Shown: positions 1-7,290, numbered from the stretch's first letter. The stretch is DNA of 10,000 nt from Cristatella mucedo (GCA_009760855.2 WPIO01000173.1:82501-92500); one strand, 5' to 3'. Notes: a model not told the origin generated them from the sequence alone. Translations and numbers: made by a program.

Positions 1-187
1 ACCGTGTGCTAAAGGTTCACTGCAATGCACGAGCGATCCTCACCGCCATTTCGGGTGGCTTGGCAGCGCACGTACTGAGCGGAGACCTGCCGTGCCAAAC
101 GCTAACGACGCAGCGTTCGATATGCCACAGGCGGCGCTGACAGCAACGCAGTACTCGGAAGCAGTGCAAAGACTTGTGCTTGCATAG

Positions 188-301
188 TGGCTGATGCGGC
201 AGCTGACTTCCGACAGACTCATGTACAAGCTTGCAGCAGCTGGCTCAGACAGACGCTTCAAGGGAGCGACTGCGGGTCAGGCCTTAGATACTGGCCAGGT
301 C
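188..301 (+). CDS. candidate upstream RAB3GAP1 exon (weak)
   Basis: The frame starting TGG at 188 is open after an AG at 186-187 and reads WLMRQLTSDRLMYKLAAAG. The segment SDRLMYKLA matches 7 of 9 residues of the SDSLTYKLA segment that precedes the next conserved block in human RAB3GAP1, as I remember that sequence. It lies in the expected order, about 660 nt before the secure exon at 963. A consensus donor GTAAGT starts at 302, and an alternative GT at 299 would also end the exon in phase 0. Against the call: similarity fades after KLA, the acceptor has a poor pyrimidine tract, and phase 0 does not join the acceptor at 963, which needs phase 2. It would join the alternative acceptor at 943. 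It may be a real exon with another exon following, or a chance match. Positions 1-187 hold nothing I can assign, though the frame from base 2 to the TAG at 185-187 is open. Confidence 0.3.
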
Positions 302-309
302 GTAAGTCA

Positions 310-458
310 TAGGATTCATTTTGTTTGTTTTTCAAGCATGATTTTACTTACTATTCTATTGCGTATCACTTTGCAGCAAATGTAAAGCGCCTAGAAAGAG
401 ATTAAGTTCTCTGAGGGCGCTTTATCAAGTGCAATATTATTATTATTATTATTATAGG
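310..458 (+). mobile_element. LINE 3'-end fragment, sense orientation (copy C)
   Basis: This is a 3'-UTR and tail fragment of the same LINE seen on the minus strand at 8680-10000. It shares 'TCAAGCATGAT', then 'GCAGCAAATGTAAAGCGCC', 'TAGAAAGAGATT', 'AGTTCTCTGAGGGCGCTTT' and 'ATCAAGTGCA', ending in an (ATT)n run at about 435-457. No coding part remains, so the copy is severely 5'-truncated, as is typical of target-primed reverse transcription. AAAGCGCC (near 386) and GGCGCTTT (near 416) can form a perfect 8-bp stem. The copy would lie in an intron just downstream of the candidate exon at 188-301. The exact 5' boundary is uncertain and no target-site duplication is evident. Confidence 0.75.
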
Positions 459-962
459 ATAATATCGTTGCTATTTACACAATCATGCTGCTCAAAGGCC
501 TCGGCTTATCGCAACTATCGCAACAAGTTCAAATATTCTCCGTTCGAAGCCAGCGACCCGAGCTCGTAGCTCATAATTGTGGCGAATTGCAGAGATAGGT
601 GTCATTCGCTTTCATTCCACTTACAGATGCAGTTGTACTGCTACACCAACCCATATAGCTGGATTACAAAATAATAAAAATGTTGCATGGTGTGCTCGGA
701 GAACTGCGTCATTTCCTTGGCAGCGGGCAGCGGCTCGTCTTTGAAGTTCGTGATTCTGAAAAGCTGTGCCGTCGTGTGCGTGCGTGCTCGCGAACCTCGG
801 CAGCTCGTGCCGCTGTGGCAGCCACCACCGCTGACCGAGCTCAAATTGTGCTGCTCGTTTTTTCTTAGCTTCGGCGCAGCCCTTGTGGGAAGTGTAAGCG
901 TGAATCATGCTTCGAATTGGTAGCTAGCGCCGGTTTTTGCAGCCTGCCGCCTATGCTTGCAG
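459..962 (+). other. non-coding stretch before the first secure exon
   Basis: I find no confident gene here. By homology, an exon for the conserved RAB3GAP1 segment with the LW.EFV...RWE pattern should lie between 302 and 962, but no frame shows it. Splice-like sites exist: a strong acceptor ending at 868 (pyrimidine run then TTAG), a TTTTTGCAG ending at 942, and GTAAGC at 894. Open frames at 680-868 and 687-923 have no recognisable similarity. The TTTTTGCAG site is an alternative start for the 963 exon. It would prepend PAAYACR in the same frame and make the exon join in phase 0. Confidence 0.4.
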
Positions 963-1017
963 GTTGGAGCAAGGATCGCCCAACCTTCGGCATTGCATCC
1001 TGTATCAGAAGATCCAG
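963..1017 (+). CDS. RAB3GAP1: RAB3GAP1 exon: LEQGSPNLRHCILYQKIQ block
   Basis: This exon encodes part of the Rab3 GTPase-activating protein catalytic subunit. With the non-catalytic subunit (RAB3GAP2) that protein acts as a GAP for Rab3 and is also reported as an exchange factor for Rab18. The frame starting TTG at 964 reads LEQGSPNLRHCILYQKIQ. This aligns without gaps to human LASGPPDLRCCLLHQKLQ, with many identities and conservative changes elsewhere. The acceptor is the AG at 961-962 (CTATGCTTGCAG). The donor is CAG|GTTGGT, with GT at 1018-1019. The exon is 55 nt: one G completing a split codon (matching the Gly of 'IPG' in human) plus 18 codons, ending in phase 0. That phase fits the next exon at 1267 exactly. 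The intron 1018-1266 is 249 nt and ends CGCCATTGCAG. An alternative acceptor at 941-942 would extend the exon by 20 nt in the same frame. Confidence 0.85.
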
Positions 1018-1266
1018 GTTGGTTTGCGCTTAGCTGGTTCGACTTTTGTCTTGCTGTCGTCGTTCCTGACCCGCGCGAACTGGTGGGACCGCTGGACAGG
1101 ATGCTGCCGCTGGCGGCAGCAGGAGAGAGAGACTGCTTTTGCATACGACTTGTGGCAGCCGTGAGCAGCCCAGTCAGAGACCAAATGCAGAGCACAGGCG
1201 ACTGTTGCAAAGGCCACTGCTGTGCATGCGTAACTTGTGGAAGCTTCTCCTCCTCCGCCATTGCAG

Positions 1267-1366
1267 ATGCTGAATTGCTGCATCGAGAGAAAGATTGCCC
1301 GCGAGCGAGCCGCACAGCGCTCCTCCTCCTCCGCTCTGGCGAGCGCTCAGCCGGATGCTGGCTCAG
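1267..1366 (+). CDS. RAB3GAP1: RAB3GAP1 exon: MLNCCIERKIARE block
   Basis: This exon continues the Rab3GAP catalytic subunit. It opens in phase 0 with MLNCCIERKIARERAAQR, nearly identical over the first nine residues to human MLNCCIERKKARDEGKK. It then passes into a Ser/Ala-rich stretch (SSSSALASAQPDAGS) at the start of the poorly conserved linker. The acceptor is GCCATTGCAG ending at 1266 and the donor is TCAG|GTGAGCG at 1367, close to consensus. The length is 100 nt (33 codons plus one base), so it ends in phase 1. The large exon at 4487 begins with two bases that complete a split codon, so the two exons join in frame across a 3120-nt intron. The antisense ORF covering 905-1387 is a shadow. 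Confidence is high because the match, splice sites, phase and gene order agree. Confidence 0.93.
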
Positions 1367-1786
1367 GTGAGCGTGTATCTGCTGCACTTAAAAGAACTGA
1401 CAGAGCGTTGATGTAACTATAGTTTCGCACTGGTATCTTGCAGTGGGACAGAGGCCGAGCTGGCCGGCGCACTCAGCTTGCTTCGAGATCTTTTGGAACT
1501 GGGCTTCCTTGTCTTCAGCCGGGAAGAGCGGTCTCTGCCTGTCGCTGCTGTCGCTGTTGATGCTGCTGCTCTCCATTTGCTAGCGGCTGATTGCACTGTT
1601 GGCTGGGTAGAAAAAACAAACTTGAGCAAGGTCCTCCTCGCATACAAAACTCGTGCTACTGTGTAGGCATCGGCCGGTGGCAGCACTGTTTGCATGCTTT
1701 TGCATGAAAAGACAGCAAAAGAAAAGCTAGAGGCAAATACTCTCGCACTCGGCCAGTGGTCTCTTCCTCCCTCCCTCCTTCCCCCT

Positions 1787-1829
1787 CTCTCTGTCTGTCT
1801 CTCACTGTGTCTCTGTCTGTCTTTGTCTG

Positions 1830-1901
<72 letters not shown>

Positions 1902-1960
1902 CCCTCTCTCTCTCTCTATCTATCTGCCTCACTGTCTCTCTCTATCTTTCTGTCTCTCGA
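1787..1960 (+). repeat. (CT)n microsatellite with CTGT-rich edges
   Basis: An uninterrupted CT dinucleotide run covers about 1835-1899 (65 nt). A C5 interruption and a second CT run follow to about 1917. Flanking units are degenerate CTCTGT/CTGTCT and TATC. It is a pure homopyrimidine stretch on the gene's sense strand, deep in an intron. Reading frames across it (LSLSLS on one strand, RERERE on the other) are artefacts of the repeat. Confidence 0.97.
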
Positions 1961-2446
1961 TATAGACAGGCTGGCGAAGAACGTCAGAAACTGTTGCAAT
2001 CACTAAATGAGATCTCATGGACCCTGTGGATGCAGCGCCCACACGGGGCATCGCTAGTGCATTGTATGTTGTATGTTGGAGGACGCATCGGGTAGGGGTC
2101 TCTCAGAGGAGCTGAGTCGATTTGTATTGTGCTTTTAAACGTCTCGAGCCTGGGCTATGCTATGCTAGCAACGACATAAACTAGCCTCAGGTTGATGTGG
2201 AGGGACTTGACACATCATGCTTGGTGACTAATCGCTAGAGTTTACAGAGAGATGAAAAATGTGCCTAGGGGTGCTGGAGCCGAAGATTTTTCTGACAGTA
2301 GGCTTTGGTCGAGTGAGTGCCTTGTGGAAGCTCATTTCCATGTGTGAGCACTGCTTGTCTACGAAAATGTGATTTTTTCGGGCGTTATATCTCCAGCTGA
2401 GCTGGGTCCTTGAGCTTGAAAACTTGGCTATGTAGGAGTAGCCAAA

Positions 2447-2507
2447 GGTATCTGACAGAGCTCGCGGAGCAGAGGTATATGACAGAGCTCTCTGAGCAGA
2501 GGTATAT
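2447..2507 (+). repeat. 27-nt tandem repeat, about 2.3 copies
   Basis: Two adjacent 27-nt units (2447-2473 and 2474-2500) both begin GGTAT and end GAGCAGA. They share the core GACAGAGCTC and differ at about three positions. A third partial unit, GGTATAT, begins at 2501. The repeat sits inside a 119-codon minus-strand open frame (2228-2587) that has no similarity I recognise. A frame surviving a 27-nt (9-codon) duplication does not by itself show coding. Confidence 0.85.
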
Positions 2508-3265
2508 AGTGCAAAAAGATGGATGATCTGCATCAATCTATGTAATTTTGAATGGGAGCTTGTAAGTGAGTCCCTAAACACAAGCAATCGCTGCCATGAA
2601 GTAATGCTTACAATTGGGGGCTTGTGACATTTAGAGTACGATCATTATTATAGTACAGCTATGAAGAGCGGCATGTCATAGCATTGGGGAAATAGTATAC
2701 AGATTTGTATTTGTAGCTCCTACATGGACTTTTATCGGTGAGATTGAGCATTTATTGTGCTCTGAATTATGAAATAGTGATGAGCAGGTTTTGATCATCA
2801 TAATTTATCTTGTAAAAACTTGTACAGGGTAAGTTTAATTTAATATAATTTATTCTTAATTAGTTTTTTAAGAGTACTGGAAATAAGTCTGCATTTAATG
2901 ACCGTGGATATATCAAATTTTTCATTAGATTTTTCCACGATTCTCCAAGGGCACACACTATTAAGTATACAGCCTTTTAGTAAATTAAGCCATCGTCGGG
3001 ATAGCCTTTTGTGAAACAGTGGGATTCAACTTGAAATGTTGTCAACCGAGTAGTATGCCTAGTTGTCATCAAGATCCAGCTGGCTGGCAATGTTGAGCCT
3101 GGAATGCCTTTATGTTGCTGAGCAACACGGGAGTGAACTGCTGGTGTGGAACATGTCCTCAACTAGTCTGCACCTGCATGGTCGAGCCTTGTATAAGGTC
3201 ATAGACAACGGAATATATGCAAACAATTTCAGCTGGGCATCTAATTGCAATTAAAATAAACTCAC

Positions 3266-3345
3266 GTATCCACTCGGTGTACCGGGATTCGGCACGGTTA
3301 CTGTAGTAGAAATCCAAAGCCAGGTACTCCAAGCCACGTGTTAGT
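3266..3345 (-). CDS. possible unassigned minus-strand exon
   Basis: Read on the minus strand, the segment encodes TRGLEYLALDFYYSNRAE followed by SRYTEWI. It then meets a perfect donor GTGAGT (the GT complements 3264-3265). The residue mix is protein-like rather than low-complexity. On the upstream side is a (CAG/TAG)n tract, which offers several AG acceptors but no pyrimidine tract. I do not recognise the family. It would lie antisense within the RAB3GAP1 intron, next to a LINE tail. It may be an exon of a nested gene, a remnant of an older repeat, or a chance open frame of about 27 codons. Confidence 0.2.
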
Positions 3346-3403
3346 ACTACTGCTGCTGCTGCTACTACTACTGCTAATAATAATGATAATAATAATAATA
3401 ATA
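3340..3403 (+). repeat. CTG/CTA and AAT trinucleotide tract
   Basis: A run of ACTACTGCTGCTGCTGCTACTACTACTGCT (broken units of CTG and CTA) passes into AAT units with one GAT interruption. The AAT part is the (ATT)n tail of the minus-strand LINE copy that begins here. The CTG/CTA part may have arisen by expansion of that tail or may be an independent microsatellite. Confidence 0.85.
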
Positions 3404-4253
3404 GCATTACACTTGATAAAGCACCCTCAGAGAGCTCAATCTCTTTCTAATTACTTTACATTTGCTGCAAAGGAAACACGATCGAATGGTGAGTGATATC
3501 ACGAATAAATAACATGAAAAACATGGTTAGGGGTGACATGCACAGGGTCAGCATGCAAGTGTGGTTAGTGGCAGCATGCAACAGTGTCAGCACGCATAAG
3601 CACATAGATGACGATTTACACGGACCCAGTAAATACTGTCATAAATGGGTGCGTTTTTAATTTCTTTTTAAATGTGGTCAAGTCAGGGCATGTCGTGACG
3701 CAATTCACGAGTGAGTTCCAGGCTGGGAGCATAGAGCTAAATGCACTGTCTGTGAAGGATTTGAGGTTTAGACGAAGTATAGATAAACAGTGAGATTCCG
3801 AAAAGCAGGTGGTATGATGGTTAGCCTGATGAGCTAGTATATCTGATAGGTAGGCTGGAGCCAAAGAATGAAGTGACCAGAAGTGGGGTGATGTGGCAAT
3901 TGCAAAGCTCACCACAGACAAGCCTAGCTGCAGAGCTTTGCACCAGCTGTCAGCTTCTGATTACACATGCCGATAGGCCAGCAAGCAGTGACGCACAGAA
4001 GTCAAGACACGATCTCACAGATACATGGACCAACTTAAATGTGGTATCCCTATCTAAACAAGCCCGAATTTTAGCAAGGTAATGTAGCTGAGAGTAGGCA
4101 GACCTGATTTTGGGGCTGATGTGGTCTTCCAACGAAAGGTCACTTTGGAACCTAGATTTCGCGCAGATTCAACAGGAGATATGGTGGCAGAGCCGATTTT
4201 AAGCGTTAGCCTTTCCAATGTTTGAATCACACTTGGTTTGCCCATAACTAGTA
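3375..4253 (-). mobile_element. L2/CR1-like LINE, 5'-truncated, decayed (copy B)
   Basis: On the minus strand this matches the copy at 8680-10000 almost throughout. It holds the end of the RT-containing ORF (including LTLKIGSA, SPVESARNLG, AKIRACLD, LHSLAPAYLSD and TTFKKKLKT), a stop near 3616, about 230 nt of 3' UTR, the AAAG...CTTT tail and (ATT)n. Similarity stops at about 4253 ('GGGCAAACC' side), so it is 5'-truncated downstream of the RT motifs. The coding part is broken. Against the other copy it lacks about 65 nt (the stretch equivalent to 9180-9244) and 7 nt (ATGACAC at the VMFQ position), so pieces fall in three frames (4054-4245, 3950-4132, 3616-3921). It keeps the 4-T run where the other copy has 5, and so lacks that copy's frameshift. 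It is antisense to the host gene and cannot move by itself. No clear target-site duplication is visible. Confidence 0.9.
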
Positions 4254-4486
4254 TGTAGTGTAGAACATAAATCTCAATAGCTCAATCAGTAGCATGCTAG
4301 CAGCTAGCCCATAAAATTATAGGTAATAGGATAGTTTGCTGACCGAGACGTTTGAGCACTTAATGCCTCTGGTAGACAGTTTTCGGTAGTCCTGCATTTC
4401 AGATTGTAGTTCCTATGCTGCCTGAGATCAGGAGCTGTCCCATCTATTTGTTCTCAGCCATTGCTTTTTTGTTAATATATTTGCAG

Positions 4487-5368
4487 TCGTCAAGGTTGGT
4501 AATGGAAACAGCATCGACCTGCGAGCAGCAAACAGCAAAGTCTTTGATCACGATAGTGGCAGCCATCTCGAATTCACCAACAATTCAGATGGTAGTGGCA
4601 GTGGGTCGAGTGCAGTCGTCGTCGCCAGGACCAAGTCAGTGAGCAGTGTCGCTAGCACCGGAAGTTCAGCTGACCTCAATCAGCATCGCAGCAGCAGCAG
4701 GAGCAGCAGTGGCGCCGATCCGACACCGAGTGCGAGAGCCGCTGCTGCTGCTCCAGATGCCGAAGATGCAGACGACAGTGACGAGTTCTTCGAGTGCGAC
4801 GAAGGTTCTCGAGCGCCCGCTCCCGTGCGCGTGCAGCCATGCTCGGTCGTCGGGGCTCTCGAAGTGCCTCGAAGCGAGGTCGCACCGACGAGAGCGGCGG
4901 AGCACCACCCCGTGCTTCGGCTTTGGGTGCAGGCTGGAGTGCGCAGCCACCGGAAGTGTGCGATCTTATTCCAGGGCACGTGCTGGCGCTGGGACGAGAT
5001 GCCGACTGCATAGCGACTCCGGCGGACGAGAGCTCTGCTATGTGTAAGCCAGCAAAGGCTGATGGCGATGGCAGCAGCAGCAGCAGCCCGGCTGTCGGTC
5101 CGGAGGAAGCGACCACTGCCGGTTGCGGATCCGATGACGTCAGAGCCCCTGCTGCGTCGAGCGCGGCCGATGTGGGGCCCGAGAGTGCCGATGCTGCAGT
5201 GGTCGCTGCCGCAGCTCAAAGTCTTCTGGCGCCAGAGGGCCGGCTGAGGCGATGTGGCGAGCTGCAGCTGCTGGGCGTGCCCGGCGAGGCGCTGTACATA
5301 CCGGACACGCAGGAGCCGGCGCCCATGACCGAAGACATGCTGGCAGAACACGCTGACGTACTCACCAA
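4487..5368 (+). CDS. RAB3GAP1: RAB3GAP1 large exon: SDEFFEC linker and TQEPAPMTED block (frame break inside)
   Basis: The acceptor is TTTGCAG ending at 4486. Two bases (TC) complete the split codon from the exon at 1267-1366, then the frame starting 4489 reads VKVGNGNSIDLRAANS. A Ser/Ala-rich linker leads to the acidic DADDSDEFFECDEG (DEFFEC at 4780-4797), matching human WSDSEEEFFEC. The second conserved block, APEGRLRRCGELQLLG followed by ALYIPDTQEPAPMTEDML (5292-5342), matches human PEGRLYQHGKLTLL and PLYIPVTQEPAPMTEDLL, but lies in the frame with codons starting at multiples of 3. The first frame is open to a TAG-type stop at 5011-5013 and the second is open from 4794 or earlier to 5372. 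The switch therefore lies in 4805-5013 and equals one missing base or two extra. Candidate introns fitting the shift are 4805-4836 (32 nt) and 4805-4932 (128 nt). The exon ends CTCACCAA|GTGAGA (donor 5369). The catalytic arginine region is further downstream, outside the window. The linker is much longer than in human. Confidence 0.88.
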
Positions 5369-6034
5369 GTGAGAGAGCTGGGCGTGCGTGAGCGCATGCG
5401 GCATGTAGCCACGAAAGCGAGGATGGCAGGAAGGGAGACGTAATATCCGCTGACCGTGCTCCGTGCAGTCGAGCTGTTTTAGGGCAAGCATATCTGTATG
5501 CACCAAGGCTAGAAAAGTGTTTTGCTCTCTGCCAAGTAGACACGTCCACTCAAGGCTGGGGATGCCACGGTCGTAGTTGGTCTTCCAAAATATGACCAAA
5601 CAAGAAATCCCGGAGTAATTACTTATTTGGTTTGTTTGCTTCTATGCACTTATTTGTCAAGAATTTTTGTCAGTATGCCTGCCTCTGTTGCTGCTCGTAT
5701 ATTGACAGCATTTTCCACGATGCCCGGCATGCCAAAGTTGTTGCCTGCGTGCGAAAGTATTGACTGCCTGCCCAAAATACGTCACATGCTGTAGGTACAT
5801 ATTTGCTTAGTGTGTCTTTGCCCGCTACTATTCTGCACCCCTGTCCCTCATCTAGTCTGGCATAGAGACAACCAGCATTGGTGCTGTCTCTTCTGCTGTA
5901 GTACGTTTTACAGGTGCTGGAATTTTGCTCAATAGGTCGGCTACTGACGTAGACTGGAACCTAGCCTCAGCCTACCCCCTCCTGGGTATTATCCCCCGGA
6001 CATTCTACGGTTCCGATCAGGTGACTGTGTGGGC
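5369..6034 (+). other. start of next RAB3GAP1 intron, no gene seen
   Basis: The stretch begins with the donor GTGAGAGAGC. It carries no recognisable coding sequence. The next conserved RAB3GAP1 block (human MQSACLLSDMESFKAANP and the FVRWYSPRD segment) was looked for in all + frames from here to 10000 and not seen, so the intron appears to exceed 4.6 kb or the exon is missing. The stretch 5925-6030 may be a highly eroded extension of the LINE that follows (a VDWNLASAYP segment is faintly like LDFCNSLLAGLP), but I would not insist on it. Confidence 0.5.
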
Positions 6035-6560
6035 AGCTGCATCAGCACCTACAGGTTTTCACAACACATTGCTCGACTCAGATTGTCAACGAAGTTGGAT
6101 TTCAAAGCTCAAATACTCTACTTGGGGCAATCCGTCTATTGCCGACCTTCACTGGCTCTCTATCAAGGGCAGCGCATCGACTTCAGGATTTTGTCTCTTA
6201 CTTTGAGGACCTTCCTTTTTCTTGCTCCTTGCTTCTTGTCCGACTTCCCATCGTATTAAAAAGTAGTTCATTTGTATAGCGCCCTAAGAGAACTTAGTCT
6301 CTATTCAGGTGCTTCACATATGCCACTGGGATCAAGCCCATGACCTCGGCTAGACCTGGTCGTCGGGGCGAGCACCTTAACCACTGGGCCAGTGACTCTG
6401 GTGTTCCAGTGTCCAGCCTGAAATCATCTCATTGCCGTGCCTCCGGATCCCGCTATGGCCAAGCTTGGAACCTGCTACCGAGTGACATGACTTCACCTGC
6501 CATGACGAATATTCAAATTAAGCTAAATTCTAGCTTCACTCGTGCTGCATTTGCATCTTT
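6035..6560 (+). mobile_element. decayed L2/CR1-like LINE fragment, sense, split by a SINE (copy E)
   Basis: Two pieces of a LINE ORF C-terminus lie either side of a SINE. Piece 1 (about 6035-6256) shows, with a frameshift, STYRFSQHIARL, then IADLHWLSIK, then RIDFRILSLTLRTF and LAPCFLSDF. These align to LQLVQNYAARL, LLADLHWLPVK, RIDFKVSSLTFRSL and LAPAYPSDLL of the copy at 8914-9513. Piece 2 (about 6410-6560) resumes with VPVSSLKSS, SRYGQAWNLLPSDMTSPAMT and NIQIKLNS, aligning to IRRTNIKS, SSYAPKAWSSLPTCVRTSP and TFNKNLKT. About 15 residues between the pieces are missing. It is clearly more diverged than copies A and B, so it is older or from a related subfamily. No tail could be found at its 3' end. 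Confidence 0.75.
6257..6398 (-). mobile_element. tRNA-derived SINE with LINE-like 3' tail, antisense
   Basis: On the minus strand there is a pol III box A, TGGCCCAGTGG (complement of 6381-6391), and a box B-like GGCTTGATCCC (complement of 6328-6338), about 43 nt apart. This is tRNA-like spacing. The 3' part reads AAGCACCTGAATAGAGACT, AAGTTCTCTTAGGGCGC, TATACAAATG, and ends in a T/A-rich AACTACTTTTTAATA. This tail closely resembles the LINE tail (TAGAAAGAGATT, AGTTCTCTGAGGGCGCTTT, ATCAAGTG) found at 310-458, 3400-3470, 7210-7290 and 8690-8760. It interrupts the LINE at 6035-6560 and so is younger than that copy. The boundaries are estimated: the 5' end by assuming box A starts 8 nt into the element. 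No target-site duplication was identified. Confidence 0.8.
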
Positions 6561-6954
6561 TGTGTCTTACACCTTGTGTCTGTCATCGTTGAGGGCTTAT
6601 GCATGCTGGTGCAGTGCATGTTGTCATTACTAATCAGTAGGCATGCTTCTTTTCCAATGCATTCCTCGGAAGAGATCCAGCTCTCATATGGTGATGCACA
6701 TCTATTTTAATCTTATTATTGTAATTTTCCTGCCATATATAACCATGGGTCTTTTGACTTCGGTGCCATTTCCCAATTTGCCCAGCCTTCTATGCAAGGT
6801 TTGATATGTATACTTCTGCAGGCACATACATGCAACCATGCCTAGGGGGGGGGGAAGATGCATGCACTGCCAGATGTGAACAAACAGGCACACCTACCTG
6901 CTATCCAAATACTTGGCAACATTCTAAGATCGAATGCATGAACATACAACAAAC
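6561..6954 (+). other. non-coding stretch with G10 tract
   Basis: I see no gene here. A run of ten Gs lies at 6845-6854. The rest is ordinary A+T-leaning intronic sequence leading into the (CA)n microsatellite. Confidence 0.5.
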
Positions 6955-6971
6955 AGACACACACACGCGCG

Positions 6972-7024
<53 letters not shown>

Positions 7025-7058
7025 ACACACACGCGCACACACACACACACACACACAT

Positions 7059-7135
<77 letters not shown>
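6955..7135 (+). repeat. (CA)n microsatellite, about 180 nt
   Basis: This is an almost continuous AC dinucleotide array with a few CG and TA interruptions (ACGCGCGC near 6966, ATAC near 7019, GCGC near 7034, ATGC near 7057). The last pure run, from about 7061, is some 70 nt. Frames through it translate as THTHTH or CVCVCV and are artefacts. Alternating purine-pyrimidine DNA of this length can adopt Z-form. Confidence 0.97.
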
Positions 7136-7138
<3 letters not shown>

Positions 7139-7209
7139 ATTTAGATCCTACCCACACACCCACAAAAAGTGCAGTACAACGATACTCGATAAATATGAAG
7201 TGCAAGCAT

Positions 7210-7290
7210 ACTGATATAATAATAACAATAACACACTTGGTAAAGCGCCTTCAAATAACTCAAATCTATTTCTAGGCGCTTTACATTTAT
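7210..7290 (-). mobile_element. solitary LINE/SINE-type 3' tail, antisense (copy D)
   Basis: Read on the minus strand this gives ATGTAAAGCGCCTAGAAATA, GATTTGAGTTATTTG, AAGGCGCTTTACCAAGTG and then TTATTGTTATTATTAT. This is the same tail as the LINE copies, with both stem arms AAAGCGCC and GGCGCTTT intact. The sequence to the right (7291-7500, minus-strand upstream) matches neither the LINE 3' UTR nor a tRNA head that I can recognise. The tail may therefore belong to another SINE or LINE subfamily, or the rest has been lost. Confidence 0.7.

Larger units (their letters stand above)
1367..4486 (+). other. RAB3GAP1: large RAB3GAP1 intron (3120 nt)
   Basis: The intron starts GTGAGCG and ends with a T-rich stretch and TTTGCAG at 4480-4486. 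It separates the MLNCCIERK exon from the SDEFFEC exon. It holds, in order, a (CT)n microsatellite, an unassigned stretch with a 27-nt tandem repeat, an A+T-rich stretch, a possible minus-strand exon at about 3266-3345, a trinucleotide repeat and a LINE copy in antisense. Between 1367 and 1780, an ORF at 1478-1666 follows a splice-like AG at 1443 but is out of phase with the flanking exons. At 2508-3260 and 4254-4486 I see only A+T-rich non-coding DNA. Confidence 0.85.

Noticed and set aside
869-893. 22-25-nt microexon after the strong acceptor at 868 (AQPLWE frame)
   Set aside because: It is too short to support by homology, and the residues that should follow RWE are not present.
905-1387. 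160-codon minus-strand open frame
   Set aside because: It is antisense to two secure RAB3GAP1 exons and the intron between them, and shows no recognisable domain.
1444-1666. Possible RAB3GAP1 exon after CTTGCAG (RDLLELGFLVFSREERSL frame)
   Set aside because: The attractive frame needs an incoming phase 2, whereas the preceding exon ends in phase 1. The phase-1 frame hits a stop near 1579. The exon at 4487 already joins 1366 correctly.
1694-2095. Open frames through the CT tract, with an AGEERQKLLQSLNEISW segment downstream
   Set aside because: Most of the frame is LSLSLS repeat. The non-repeat part is in phase 0, incompatible with the phase-1 exon before it, and matches nothing I know.
4680-5549. 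289-codon minus-strand open frame, the longest in the window
   Set aside because: It lies opposite the G+C-rich RAB3GAP1 exon, whose sense frames carry the conserved motifs. Its translation is low-complexity with no family resemblance.
6806-7275. THTHTH and CVCVCV open frames
   Set aside because: They are translation artefacts of the (CA)n microsatellite.
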